A stretch of DNA of 64,000 nucleotides from Novosphingobium sp. (GCA_016719755.1 JADJYM010000013.1:2501-66500), one strand, 5' to 3'; counted from the first letter of the stretch, positions 38,203 through 46,958 are shown. The notes: generated by a model not told the origin, from the sequence alone. A program made the numbers and translations.

Positions 38203-39204
38203 TCAGGCCGCTGCCGCGAACCGCTCCAGCACCTGCGCTTCGCTGCCCAGCCCGGCGGCAATCGCCAGCACCCGCTTGAACCGCGCGCCGAGGCGCAGTT
38301 CCTCGGTCAGGCCCATCGCGCCGTGAAGCTGGACCGCGCCTTCGCCGACGGTGCGGGCGGCATCGCGCACCGCGACGCAGGCGGCGGCAAGGCTGACGGC
38401 GGCATCGGCATCGCACGCGGCCAGCGCGGTGACCGCCTGTTCGGTCAGCGCGGCTGCTTGCAGGGCGGCCAGCTGCATATCGGCAAGCCGGTGACGCAGC
38501 GCCTGGAAGCTGGCGATCGGCGCGCCGAACTGACGGCGCTGGTTGAGGTAATCGGCGGTATCGGTCAGCATCCGCTGCATCAGGCCCACCGCCTCGGCGC
38601 AGCGCCCGGCGCGCACGAGGTCAAGCAAGGCGCCCGCCTCGGCCCGCGCCACCAGTTCCGCCGCCGCGCCCGCGAAGTGCAGATCGGCGGCAAGGGTGCC
38701 GTCATGCAGCGCGCGGTCCTCGCGGGTCAGCCCCGGTGCATCGGCGCGGATCACGGCAAGGTTGCCGCCAATGGCGATCACGTAAAGGTCTGCCCCAGCG
38801 CCGCCCGCAACCAGCCGAGCGCTGCCTTCCAACCGCACGCCATCGACCAGATCGGGCGCGCCCTGCGCGGTTGCGGCACAGACCAGCGCGGCGCGCGCCG
38901 TGCCGCTGGCAAGGGCCTCAAGCAGCGGGAATTCCGGGGCAATTCCGGCCAGCCCGGCGCAGGCCGCCGCGTGGCTCAGCCAGTCGGCCCCGGCCAGCGC
39001 CGGCCCAAGCTCCGCCATGACCAGCGCCACCTCTGCCACCCCGCCGCCGAAGCCGCCCGCCGCCTCCGGCAGGGTCAGCCCGCCAAGGCCCAGCTGCGCG
39101 GTCAGCGCCTGCCAGCCGGGCGCCTCGACATCGGCCAGCAGCCGCTGAACCGCATCGCGCAGCATCTGCTGGGGTTCGGTCAGATCAAGGTCCAGCGATG
39201 CCAT
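38203..39204 (-). CDS. Acyl-CoA dehydrogenase-like protein (short)
   Basis: A 333-residue acyl-CoA dehydrogenase family member, about 40 residues shorter than usual. It keeps the N-terminal helical domain (LTEPQQMLRDAVQRLLADVE, GGLTLPEAAGGFGGGVAEVALVMAELG) and the C-terminal helices (TADYLNQRRQFGAPIASFQALRHRLADMQ, GAVQLHGAMGLTEELRLG). The middle beta-domain is degenerate, without the usual T-E-P-x-x-G-S-D motif. It starts 1 base after the acyl-CoA ligase stop. Such divergent copies often serve as the partner subunit of a heteromeric dehydrogenase. Confidence 0.88.
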   Translation of the reverse strand: MASLDLDLTEPQQMLRDAVQRLLADVEAPGWQALTAQLGLGGLTLPEAAGGFGGGVAEVALVMAELGPALAGADWLSHAAACAGLAGIAPEFPLLEALASGTARAALVCAATAQGAPDLVDGVRLEGSARLVAGGAGADLYVIAIGGNLAVIRADAPGLTREDRALHDGTLAADLHFAGAAAELVARAEAGALLDLVRAGRCAEAVGLMQRMLTDTADYLNQRRQFGAPIASFQALRHRLADMQLAALQAAALTEQAVTALAACDADAAVSLAAACVAVRDAARTVGEGAVQLHGAMGLTEELRLGARFKRVLAIAAGLGSEAQVLERFAAAA

Positions 39205-39205
39205 G

Positions 39206-40789
39206 TCAGTTCACTCTCCGCTCGTATCCGGCCCAGAAAGGCTCACGCAATTCGCGCCGCAGTATCTTGCCGGATGGGTTGCGGGGCAAGACATCGATGA
39301 AATCGACCGACTTGGGGCACTTGAAGCCCGCCAGCCGTTCCTTTGTCCAGGCGATGATTTCCGCCGGATCGGGCGCGGTGCCGGGCGCGGGGACGACGAT
39401 CGCCTTCACCGCCTCGCCCCACTTCGGGTCCGGCACGCCGATCACGGCAACGTCGGCGACCTGCGGGTGGCCATAGATCACGCTTTCGACTTCGGCGGGA
39501 TAGACGTTCTCCGCGCCGGTGATGATCATGTCCTTGATGCGGTCCTGGATGTAGAGATAGCCCTCCGCATCCAGCATCCCGGCGTCCCCGGTCTTGAGCC
39601 AGCCATCGTCCGACAGGACCGCGCGGGTCGCCTCTTCAAGCTGCCAGTAGCCGAGCAGGTTGGCGGGCGAGCGCACTTCCACTTCGCCCGTCTCGCCCGG
39701 GCCGAGCAATTCGCCGTCGCTGCCGCGAATGCGCAGTTCCACCCCCGGCATGGCCTTGCCGGCGGAAGAAAGCAGGTGGCGGCGGGCGGGATCGTGGTCT
39801 TCCGGCGGCAGGGCGACGACGCCGCCCCAGGTCTCGGTCATGCCGTAGACCTGCATGAACTGGCAGCCCAGCCGCGCCATGCCCGCTTCCAGCAGCGGCA
39901 CGGGAATCGGGCTGGCGCCATAGGAGAAATAGCCAAGGCTGGAAAAGTCGGTGGTCGCGGCCCTGGGATGGGCCAGCATGATCTGCAGCGCGGCGGGCAC
40001 CAGGAACAGGCGCTTCAGGCCGTGGGCCTCGATCGCCTCCAGCGTCGCGCCGGGATCGAATTCGCGGTGAATGATCATCTCGCCCGCCGCGTGGAGGATC
40101 AGCAGGGCCTGACCCGCCCCGGCGATATGCCCGAACGGCATGGCCAGCAGCGCGGTTTCGCCGGGATCGGAGGAGAGCCATTCCAGCCCCGACGCCTTGA
40201 TGACCTTGCGGTAGCGGGTGGCGTTGGCATGGCTCAGCACCGCGCCCTTGGGCCGCCCGGTGGTGCCCGAGGTGTAGATCTGGAGCAGCGCCTGATCGGC
40301 ATCGACATGGGCCGCGGGAGGCGTTGCGGGGGCATCGCCCAGCCAGGCCTCGAAGGAGGGCCAGCCAGCCTGCGCCGGATCGCCCTCGGTCTGGATCACG
40401 CGGGCGTTCAGCCCGTCGATCGCGGCGGCCTGCGCGGCCAGTTCATGGTCGACGAACAGCAGACCGGCAGTGCTGTCGCTGAGGATATAGGCAATTTCCG
40501 GGGGGGCGAGCCGCCAGATCACCGGCACCAGCACCATGCCAGCCTTGGCCGCGCCAAGGATCAGTGCGACCGCGATGTCGGAATTCTTGCCGAGATAGGC
40601 GATCCGGTCCCCCGGACTTCCCTCGCGCAGCAGGGCATTGGCGATACGGTCGGTCAGCGCATCGAACTGGGCATAGGTGGTGGTGCGATCCCCATAGCGC
40701 AGGGCGATGCTGTTCCCGCGTTCGCGCGCGTGTTCGCGGATCACTTCGCCGAAAGTGGGCGCAGGCAGGTTCTTCCAGTCCGGTTCCAT
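39206..40789 (-). CDS. Acyl-CoA synthetase (AMP-forming)
   Basis: A 527-residue adenylate-forming ligase with P-loop YTSGTTGRPKG (172-182), [49 protein letters not shown] and the C-terminal NPSGK lysine at about 508. It is similar in type to the ligases at 3064 and 56247. The start follows AGGGAGAAA. It is immediately upstream of the short acyl-CoA dehydrogenase and downstream of the Rieske oxygenase on the same strand, so the three may form one transcription unit. Confidence 0.93.
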   Translation of the reverse strand: MEPDWKNLPAPTFGEVIREHARERGNSIALRYGDRTTTYAQFDALTDRIANALLREGSPGDRIAYLGKNSDIAVALILGAAKAGMVLVPVIWRLAPPEIAYILSDSTAGLLFVDHELAAQAAAIDGLNARVIQTEGDPAQAGWPSFEAWLGDAPATPPAAHVDADQALLQIYTSGTTGRPKGAVLSHANATRYRKVIKASGLEWLSSDPGETALLAMPFGHIAGAGQALLILHAAGEMIIHREFDPGATLEAIEAHGLKRLFLVPAALQIMLAHPRAATTDFSSLGYFSYGASPIPVPLLEAGMARLGCQFMQVYGMTETWGGVVALPPEDHDPARRHLLSSAGKAMPGVELRIRGSDGELLGPGETGEVEVRSPANLLGYWQLEEATRAVLSDDGWLKTGDAGMLDAEGYLYIQDRIKDMIITGAENVYPAEVESVIYGHPQVADVAVIGVPDPKWGEAVKAIVVPAPGTAPDPAEIIAWTKERLAGFKCPKSVDFIDVLPRNPSGKILRRELREPFWAGYERRVN

Positions 40790-40903
40790 GGCATTTCTCC
40801 CTGCACGCTTGGTGGCGGGAAGCCGCCGCCGGGCCTAGCTGGCGAGTGTGACAGGGTGGGGCCGGGCCGCAAGTCGTGAAGGCGCGCGCCGACTGGATCG
40901 GGT

Positions 40904-40946
40904 GGGAGGCCCGGGGCGCCGGGTCGAATGTCGCCGCGGGCCTCCC
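40904..40946. repeat. Inverted repeat between Rieske oxygenase and ligase genes
   Basis: GGGAGGCCCG (40904-40913) and CGGGCCTCCC (40937-40946) are perfectly complementary over a 23-nt loop. The rest of the 200-base gap between the two minus-strand genes is GC-rich without further clear signals. It may be a terminator, attenuator or processing hairpin. Confidence 0.5.
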
Positions 40947-40990
40947 GCCCCGGCCCCTCCCACGAGGGGAAGGGCCGCTTGTGAAGTGCT

Positions 40991-42253
40991 TCAGGCCGGA
41001 ACCGGCGCCTCGGGCCGGACCGTGCGCCAGTCGTCCGCCTTGCTGACCATACCTTCGAACGTGAAGAGGTCGGCGTTGCGCCAGTCCTTTGCGGGCGGTT
41101 CGCTGTCGGCGTCCAGCGCTTGCTGGAGCATGATCTTGCGGAACTCCACGATGGCCCGGTCGCTCGATCCCAGCTTGTCATGGCTGCGGTCCGCGATCGG
41201 CCCCATCGATTCCCACATCGCCATGTCCTGGGTGGGGATGCCGGTGATCCCGGTGAAATCCCCCGCCTTCATCTTGTCCCGGTCCTGCAGGTAGTCGTTT
41301 TCAAGGTTGCGGAACTTGCGGAAAGTGACCGGGTCCAGATCCACCCCGGGCGTGGCGTCGCAGAAGCTGCGCCAGGCCTCGGTCGAGATGCCCTTCGTTT
41401 CGTGCCAGGCGATCCAGTAGAACATGCAGTTGGTATCATCGACCGGCACCAGCATCTGGTTGAGCCGGTAGCGGTCTGTCGGCGGGATCATCACCGAAAA
41501 CGGCGCCACGAACAGGGTGGTGCGCACGTAGTCCTGCTTGTCGGGATCGTGGATGGGCCGCCGGATCGCGGCATAGCGGAAGCCATAGGGGGTGCGTTCC
41601 ACTTCCAACCGGGGCGACTTGTCGGCAGACGGGCGCAGCCAGGCGCTGTCGGTGGCGGTGGAACTGTTCACGTCGGGCGCGGTGGGCATATTGGTGGAAT
41701 GGAGGCTGCTGGAATGGGCCGAATCGATCGCCCCTTCCAGCACCTGCGCCCAGTTGCAGGCGCCATGGATCTTCATGATCGCGATCTTGTCAGCCGGGGC
41801 CTTGGCCCAGACCGGCGGGTCGAACGGGGCGGGGTTTTCGGGATCGCCCAGCCAGGCCCAGACGAAGCCGCCCGCCTCGCGCACCGGATAGGCGCGGGTG
41901 CGCATGCTGTGCTGCAATTTCGCGTCGGCCGGTTCGGAGGACAGGTCGACCGCCTTGCCCTCCACGTCGAACTTCCAGCCATGGTACAGGCAGCGCAGCC
42001 CGCATTCCTCGTTGCGGCCATAGACCAGCGAGGCGCGGCGGTGGGGGCAGCGTTCATCAAGCACGCCGACGCGGCCCTGCGTATCGCGGAACACCACCAT
42101 GTCCTCGCCCAGCAGGCGGGCGCGGCGCGGGGCGCCGTCGGGCTCGGCCACTTCCTCGCTCATGCAGACGGGCAGCCAGTGGCGGCGCATCACCCGGCCC
42201 ATCGGGGCGTCGCCTTCGACGCGGCACATCAGGTCGTTCTGGCGGGGGGTCAT
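40991..42253 (-). CDS. Rieske non-haem iron oxygenase, alpha subunit (phthalate dioxygenase-like)
   Basis: A 420-residue aromatic-ring hydroxylating oxygenase. The Rieske [2Fe-2S] ligands are C69-x-H71 and C88-x2-H91 (CPHRRASLVYGRNEECGLRCLYHGW). The catalytic iron motif is D177..H180-x4-H185 in EGAIDSAHSSSLH. Size and layout fit the phthalate 4,5-dioxygenase/vanillate O-demethylase group that lacks a beta subunit. No dedicated reductase is adjacent. It is transcribed away from homologues of Pht4 and Pht5, which in phthalate catabolism act directly after this type of oxygenase. Confidence 0.93.
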   Translation of the reverse strand: MTPRQNDLMCRVEGDAPMGRVMRRHWLPVCMSEEVAEPDGAPRRARLLGEDMVVFRDTQGRVGVLDERCPHRRASLVYGRNEECGLRCLYHGWKFDVEGKAVDLSSEPADAKLQHSMRTRAYPVREAGGFVWAWLGDPENPAPFDPPVWAKAPADKIAIMKIHGACNWAQVLEGAIDSAHSSSLHSTNMPTAPDVNSSTATDSAWLRPSADKSPRLEVERTPYGFRYAAIRRPIHDPDKQDYVRTTLFVAPFSVMIPPTDRYRLNQMLVPVDDTNCMFYWIAWHETKGISTEAWRSFCDATPGVDLDPVTFRKFRNLENDYLQDRDKMKAGDFTGITGIPTQDMAMWESMGPIADRSHDKLGSSDRAIVEFRKIMLQQALDADSEPPAKDWRNADLFTFEGMVSKADDWRTVRPEAPVPA

Positions 42254-42285
42254 GACTGGCGACTCCGTGTCGATGGTTGCATGGC

Positions 42286-42307
42286 AATACTTCTAATGCG
42301 AAGTATT
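42286..42307. promoter_or_regulatory. 22-bp palindromic operator candidate, Rieske / Pht4-like promoter region
   Basis: AATACTTC (42286-42293) and GAAGTATT (42300-42307) are perfect complements around TAATGC. The site is 33 bases upstream of the oxygenase start and 47 upstream of the oxidoreductase start, so one dimeric repressor could control both. A MarR gene at the end of the rightward operon is the obvious candidate. The core CTTCTAAT is shared with the elements at 46804 and 47518. Confidence 0.6.
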
Positions 42308-42353
42308 TTGCATCTCAAGCGTCTTGCGCTAACAGGCTGCCAGGGAGGCGCGG

Positions 42354-43499
42354 ATGAGCTTGCGGCTGGCAGTGTTGGGATTGGGGCGCGGGGCCATGCT
42401 GACCGTGCCCGCGCTTGCCGCGCACCCCGCTGTGGAGATCGTCGCGGGCTGCGATCCGGATGGCGCGGCGCGCGCGGGCTTTGGCGGGCGGTGCTTTGAC
42501 AGCGCCGAGGCCCTGTTTGCCTGGGGCGGGTTCGACGCGGTCTACATTGCATCGCCGCACGAATATCACGCGGCCCACGCGGTGATGGCTGCGCGCGCGG
42601 GCAGGCACGCGCTGGTGGAAAAGCCGATGGCCGTCTCGCTGGCCGAAGCGGCGGCGATGGTCCGCGCGGCAGAAGCGGCGGGCACCGTGCTGATGGTCGG
42701 GCCAAGCCACGGTTACGATCCGCCGGTGGAACTTGCCGCCAGCCTGATCGAATCGGGCGATGCGGGGCCGCTGCGCCTGATCCATGCTTTTGCCTTTACC
42801 GATTTCCTCTATCGCCCGCGCCGCCCGGCAGAGCTTGATACGGCGCTGGGCGGGGGTGTGGTGTTCAGCCAGGCGACTCACCAGATCGACATGGCGCGGC
42901 GGCTTGCCGCCAGCCCGGTTGCCTCGGTCCGCGCCTGGACCGGCGGCTGGGGCGGGCGGGGCAGCGAGGGTGCCTTTACCGCGCTGCTGACGTTCGACAG
43001 CGGCGCGGCGGCCTCGCTCACCTATTCGGGGCAGGCGCGCTATGACAGCGATGCGCTGGCCGGCTGGGTGGGGGAGCTTGGCTGGGCGAAGCAGCCGCAG
43101 GCCCACGCCCGCACCCGCGCCGCGCTGGAGCGGACGGACGAAGCCGGGGCCAAGGCCGCGCGGACCTTCGCCGCGGGCTGGCCGCAACCGCAGGCGCCCA
43201 CGCACCATGAACACCTTGGCTCGCTGCTGGCGCTGTGCGAGCGGGCCGACCTGGAACTGACCCCGGACGGGGTGATCGTGCACGGCGACGATGGGCCGCG
43301 CGGCGTGGCCGCACCGCTTCCCCCGGTGAGCCGCGCCAATGTGGCCGAAGCCTTCGTGCGCGCGGTGGCGGGCGCCGCTCCGCCGCTGCTCAATGGCCGC
43401 TGGGGGCTGGAAAGCCTGGCCGTGTGCCACGCGATCCTTGCCTCGGCGCGCGAAGGGCGCGACGTTGTTCCCGCCGATCTCCTGACCGGCCTGATCTGA
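42354..43499 (+). CDS. Gfo/Idh/MocA oxidoreductase (Pht4-like dihydrodiol dehydrogenase)
   Basis: A 381-residue NAD(P)-dependent oxidoreductase. Its N-terminal Rossmann domain starts LRLAVLGLGRGAMLTVPALAAHPAVEIVAGCDPD, with the signature EKPMAVSLAEA and the C-terminal GFO_IDH domain (ALGGGVVFSQATHQIDMARRL). cis-Phthalate dihydrodiol dehydrogenase (Pht4) belongs to this family, and the next gene is a Pht5 homologue. I infer oxidation of a dihydrodiol made by the divergent oxygenase. The family is broad and the sequence alone does not prove the substrate. Confidence 0.88.
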   Translation: MSLRLAVLGLGRGAMLTVPALAAHPAVEIVAGCDPDGAARAGFGGRCFDSAEALFAWGGFDAVYIASPHEYHAAHAVMAARAGRHALVEKPMAVSLAEAAAMVRAAEAAGTVLMVGPSHGYDPPVELAASLIESGDAGPLRLIHAFAFTDFLYRPRRPAELDTALGGGVVFSQATHQIDMARRLAASPVASVRAWTGGWGGRGSEGAFTALLTFDSGAAASLTYSGQARYDSDALAGWVGELGWAKQPQAHARTRAALERTDEAGAKAARTFAAGWPQPQAPTHHEHLGSLLALCERADLELTPDGVIVHGDDGPRGVAAPLPPVSRANVAEAFVRAVAGAAPPLLNGRWGLESLAVCHAILASAREGRDVVPADLLTGLI

Positions 43500-43510
43500 A
43501 GGACCTGCCT

Positions 43511-44503
43511 TTGACCCGCCTGCCACTTTCGCTTGCCTGCTGGAACTATGACCGCACCCAGGCCCTGGCCGACGGGAGCGTCCGGCCCGACGGGATCGAC
43601 CTCAACCTGCAGGTGCTGGAGGTGGAGGAAACCTTTTTCCGGATGCTGCGCCACCGCGAATTCGACGCGGCGGAAATGTCGCTTTCGTCCTACTGCGTCT
43701 CGCTGTCGCGGCCCGATCCGGCCTTCATCGCCCTGCCGGTGTTTCCCAGCCGGATGTTCCGCCACGGCTGCATCTTCGTTTCCGCGAAAAGCGGGATCGA
43801 ACGCCCGCAGGACCTGATCGGCAAGCGGATCGGAGTGCCCGAATACCAGATGACCGCGCCGGTCTGGATCCGGGGCGTGCTGGCCGACGAATACGGCGTC
43901 GATCCCGCCAGCGTCACCTATTACACCGGCGGCGAGGAGCAGACCGGCCGCGAGGAGAAGCTGAAGCTGAACCTGCCCGAGCGGTTCCAGGTCATTCCCA
44001 TCGGCCCGGACCAGACCCTGTCGCAGATGCTGGCGGACGGAGAGATCGACGCGCTGCACACCGCGCGCATTCCCAGCACCTTCTATACCCGCCCGAACGA
44101 TGTGCGCCGCCTGTTCCCCGATTTCGTTGCCGTGGAGCAGGACTATTTCCGCCGCACCGGCCTGTTCCCGATCATGCACGTGGTGGCGCTGCGCCGCGAC
44201 GTTTACGAAGCCAACCGCTGGGCCGCGCGCGCGCTGTACAAGGCCTTTGCCGAGGCCAAGGCGCGCGTCGCGGAGGAACTGCTGGTCACGGCCTCGCTCA
44301 AGACCATGCTGCCCTGGCAGGTCGCGGCGGTGGAGCAGGCGCGCGGCCTGCTGGGCGATGACTGGTGGCCATACGGGCTGGAGGCCAACCGCGCGGTGCT
44401 GGACACGTTCCTGCGCTATCACCACGAACAGGGGCTGTCCCCGCGCCGGCTGGTGCCGGAAGAGCTGTTCGCGAAGGAATGCCTTGAAGAATTCCGCATC
44501 TGA
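43511..44503 (+). CDS. 4,5-dihydroxyphthalate decarboxylase-like protein (Pht5-like)
   Basis: A 330-residue protein homologous to 4,5-dihydroxyphthalate decarboxylase, a periplasmic-binding-protein-fold enzyme. Recognisable stretches are LPLSLACWNYDRTQAL, REFDAAEMSLSSYCVSLSR, IALPVFPSRMFRHGCIFV, GKRIGVPEYQMTAPVWIRGVLADEYGV and GEIDALHTARIPSTF. There is no signal peptide, consistent with a cytoplasmic decarboxylase rather than a transporter subunit. The start is TTG at 43511, placed by the GAAGGA that overlaps the preceding stop. It overlaps the MarR gene at its 3' end by 20 bases. Confidence 0.88.
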   Translation: MTRLPLSLACWNYDRTQALADGSVRPDGIDLNLQVLEVEETFFRMLRHREFDAAEMSLSSYCVSLSRPDPAFIALPVFPSRMFRHGCIFVSAKSGIERPQDLIGKRIGVPEYQMTAPVWIRGVLADEYGVDPASVTYYTGGEEQTGREEKLKLNLPERFQVIPIGPDQTLSQMLADGEIDALHTARIPSTFYTRPNDVRRLFPDFVAVEQDYFRRTGLFPIMHVVALRRDVYEANRWAARALYKAFAEAKARVAEELLVTASLKTMLPWQVAAVEQARGLLGDDWWPYGLEANRAVLDTFLRYHHEQGLSPRRLVPEELFAKECLEEFRI

Positions 44504-44966
44504 CCGGACCGCGCAGAGCCTGGGCTTTGCCGTCCGCCTGGCGCACCGCGCGTTCGACCGGGCGCTGCAACGCCGCATTGCGCCCCACGGCATTTCCACC
44601 AGCCAGTGGTACTGCCTGCGCGCGCTGTGGGAGGAGGACGCGCTGACCCAGCGCCAGCTTTCGCGCGCCACGGGCGTTGCGGAAAACACGATCACGGTAA
44701 CCGTCGCCTCGATGGTGCGCGACGGCCTTGTTACCCGCACCCGTTCCACCATCGACAAGCGGCGGCAGGTGATTGCGCTTACCGATCGGGCGCGGGGCCT
44801 GCGCGCCGAACTGCTGCCGCTGGCGCGGGAAGTCAACGCGCTGGCCGGGGCCGGGCTTGCGGCAGAGGACCAGGCGCGGTTCCTCGGCGCCATCGCGGCC
44901 ATGACCGCAAACCTGCTGGCCGACGAACCGGAGGGCGAGGGGGGGCTGATCCTGCCCGGATCCTGA
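44484..44966 (+). CDS. MarR family transcriptional regulator
   Basis: A 160-residue winged-helix regulator with the MarR core PHGISTSQWYCLRALWEEDALTQRQLSRATGVAENTITVTVASMVRDGLVTRTRSTIDKRRQVIALTDRARGL. The start is TTG at 44484 (MKNSASDRT), with AAGGAA upstream and a 20-base overlap with the decarboxylase gene. It probably represses the divergent Rieske/Pht4 promoters through the palindrome at 42286-42307 and is relieved by a pathway aromatic. Confidence 0.9.
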   Translation: MKNSASDRTAQSLGFAVRLAHRAFDRALQRRIAPHGISTSQWYCLRALWEEDALTQRQLSRATGVAENTITVTVASMVRDGLVTRTRSTIDKRRQVIALTDRARGLRAELLPLAREVNALAGAGLAAEDQARFLGAIAAMTANLLADEPEGEGGLILPGS

Positions 44967-44970
44967 CCCT

Positions 44971-45036
44971 CGTTCGTGTCGAGCGCAGTCGAGACAGGCC
45001 AGCGCCAACGTGTCTCGACTGCGCTCGCCACGAATG
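44971..45036. repeat. Palindromic intergenic repeat, copy B (GTTCGTGTCGAG family)
   Basis: Arms 44971-44996 and 45011-45036 pair with two mismatches in 26. The left arm matches copy A except for one base in the central GAGCG(A/C)AGTC. It lies between the convergent MarR gene and sulfatase gene, where it may serve as a terminator. Confidence 0.85.
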
Positions 45037-45054
45037 GATGAGGTGGCCGGGCGA

Positions 45055-46764
45055 TCAGGCCGCCTGGTTGTAGAACTCCGTCGGCCCGGGATATTCGCGC
45101 CCGTCGTCCACCCCCACCTCGCGCGCGACCAGCGCGTTCACCATGGCGTTCAGCCGCAGCACGGTGCGGCGGTGCTTTGGATCATAGGCGAGGTTGACCA
45201 GTTCCTCGGGATCGGTCCGGGTATCGTACAGCTCAAGGTCGTTGAGCCGGTTCAGCGTTTTCCAGTCCTTCGGGGTATGGTGCTGGGCGGGCGCGAAATA
45301 GCGCGCGAACTTGTAGCGGCCATCGTGCACGCCCCGGTGCAGGCGGCGCTTGGTCAGGTCGAAGCGGCGGCTGTAATCGGGCTCTCCGCCGGGCAGGACG
45401 GCGCGGGCATCGTCCTTGTTCGGGGACGTGTCCCAGTAATGCGCCACCGCATAGTTGAACAGGTGCCCGGCCCGGTCGCGCGGCGTGGGCAGGGCGGGAT
45501 CGCCAAGCAGGCTGGCCACGTTGTAGCCCGGCAGGTTCGGGAATTTCTGCGCAGTCCATTCGTCCGATTGCCCGGCCAGCGACAGCAGCGTGGGCGCGAT
45601 GTCGATCGCGCTCATCAGGGCATCGGTGCTGCGCCCCCCGGCAAAGTCGGGATGGGCGATGATCATCGGGATCTGCATATCCTCGCGGTAGATCGTCGCG
45701 CCTTTCTGCCGCATCCCGTGCGCGCCGGCCCGATCGCCGTGATCGCTGGTGTAGATGATGATCGTGTTGTCGATCTGCCCGCTGGCCTTGAGCGACCACA
45801 GCAGCTGTTCCAGCCGCCGGTCCACGTCGCGCAGGCAGTTGTAGTAGTAATTGACGTAGCGCTTCCACGAAGCCTCGTCGCTACGGTCCATCCGGCCATA
45901 GAAGGCGTTGTTCTGCGCCACGACCGCGCGGTGCGCCTCGGGCTTGGTCGACAGATCGTCTTCATAGAAACTGCGCGGCAGGGGGAAGCCGTTGTCGACC
46001 TCGTACAGCGGATCGCCCGGCTCGCGCCGCAGCGGGGCGAGGATATCCGGGTGGCTGCGGCTTTCGGCCTGCTTGCCGGTCGCGTCGTAGAACATGATGT
46101 CGTGCGGATTGACCAGGCCGACCACCTGGAACCACGGCTTGCCCCCGGTCTTCATCCCCTTGGCATAGTCGATGATGTTGCGCGCGGCGTCGGCGGCCAC
46201 GTACATGTCGGAGCGGTAGCCGTCCCAGGTCAGGCCCACTTCCTCGCCATCGAAGCCGTAGTCGTGGAACCCGTACTTTTCCATCGAGCGGGCGGTGTTG
46301 GGATATATCCCGCCCGGCGCGCGATTCCAGCCGCGATCGTGGTTGATGCGGGAAAGGTGCCACTTGCCCTTGTAGCTGGTGTAATATCCCGCCGCCTGCA
46401 TCATGTGGCCCAGTGTCGGCAGGGTTTCCGCCGCGACCGGGTGGGGGGCGTTGTCGCTGTTGAGGAACAGCCCGGTCTGCTGGGTGTGGCGCCCCTGGAA
46501 AATGGTCGAGCGCGATGGCGTGCAGGGCGTGGTGTGGATGTGGTAGTTCTTCACCAGCATCCCGCGCGACAGCAGTTCGCGGTGCGCGGGCAGCTTTTCC
46601 AGCAGCCCGGCGGGCCAGCTGGCCAGGCCCTGTTCCTGATCGGTGACGATCATCAGCACGTTCATCGGACGGCTGCGCGCGGCGCCCGCCCTGCCGCCGA
46701 TCCCGGCAGCGGCAAGCGCGCCGATTCCGCCAATCATGCTGCGACGGTCGATGTTCCAGGTCAT
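45055..46764 (-). CDS. Sulfatase, probably Tat-exported
   Basis: A 569-residue sulfatase-family hydrolase of the alkaline phosphatase superfamily. The formylglycine signature is C81-T-P-S-R85, with metal ligands at TDQE (D42) and in YTSDHGD. The N-terminus DRRSMIGGIGALAAAG (R7-R8) looks like a twin-arginine signal, implying periplasmic folding after cytoplasmic assembly; formylglycine then needs a sulfatase-modifying enzyme elsewhere. The ATG at 46764 is preceded by GGAG. It is divergent from a MarR gene that shares a palindromic promoter element, so desulfation of an imported sulfate ester may feed the pathway. Confidence 0.92.
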   Translation of the reverse strand: MTWNIDRRSMIGGIGALAAAGIGGRAGAARSRPMNVLMIVTDQEQGLASWPAGLLEKLPAHRELLSRGMLVKNYHIHTTPCTPSRSTIFQGRHTQQTGLFLNSDNAPHPVAAETLPTLGHMMQAAGYYTSYKGKWHLSRINHDRGWNRAPGGIYPNTARSMEKYGFHDYGFDGEEVGLTWDGYRSDMYVAADAARNIIDYAKGMKTGGKPWFQVVGLVNPHDIMFYDATGKQAESRSHPDILAPLRREPGDPLYEVDNGFPLPRSFYEDDLSTKPEAHRAVVAQNNAFYGRMDRSDEASWKRYVNYYYNCLRDVDRRLEQLLWSLKASGQIDNTIIIYTSDHGDRAGAHGMRQKGATIYREDMQIPMIIAHPDFAGGRSTDALMSAIDIAPTLLSLAGQSDEWTAQKFPNLPGYNVASLLGDPALPTPRDRAGHLFNYAVAHYWDTSPNKDDARAVLPGGEPDYSRRFDLTKRRLHRGVHDGRYKFARYFAPAQHHTPKDWKTLNRLNDLELYDTRTDPEELVNLAYDPKHRRTVLRLNAMVNALVAREVGVDDGREYPGPTEFYNQAA

Positions 46765-46803
46765 GCGCGGTCTCCGCTTGGCTTGATGGGGCAGCCTATG
46801 ATA

Positions 46804-46822
46804 GCTTAGGCTTCTAAGCAAT
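46804..46822. promoter_or_regulatory. TTAG-N4-CTA operator-like element, sulfatase / MarR promoter region
   Basis: GCTTAGGCTTCTAAGCAAT contains a perfect 16-bp palindrome (GCTTAG-4-CTAAGC, 46804-46819). It lies 40 bases upstream of the sulfatase start and 137 upstream of the MarR start. Similar 19-mers occur at 47518, 48148 and 56199. It is the most symmetrical copy and hence the likeliest primary site for the adjacent MarR. Confidence 0.6.
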
Positions 46823-46958
46823 ATGGCCAATCGGCGTGCCACACGGAAAAATCCGGATGACCTTGCCGCCCCGGTTCAGTAGGTTGGCCAATTGCCGTTA
46901 ATCGGCCTGTCCATCGCCTGGGGCGCGGTGCGGGGCGGCGGCGCGAAGGGGAAGTGCA

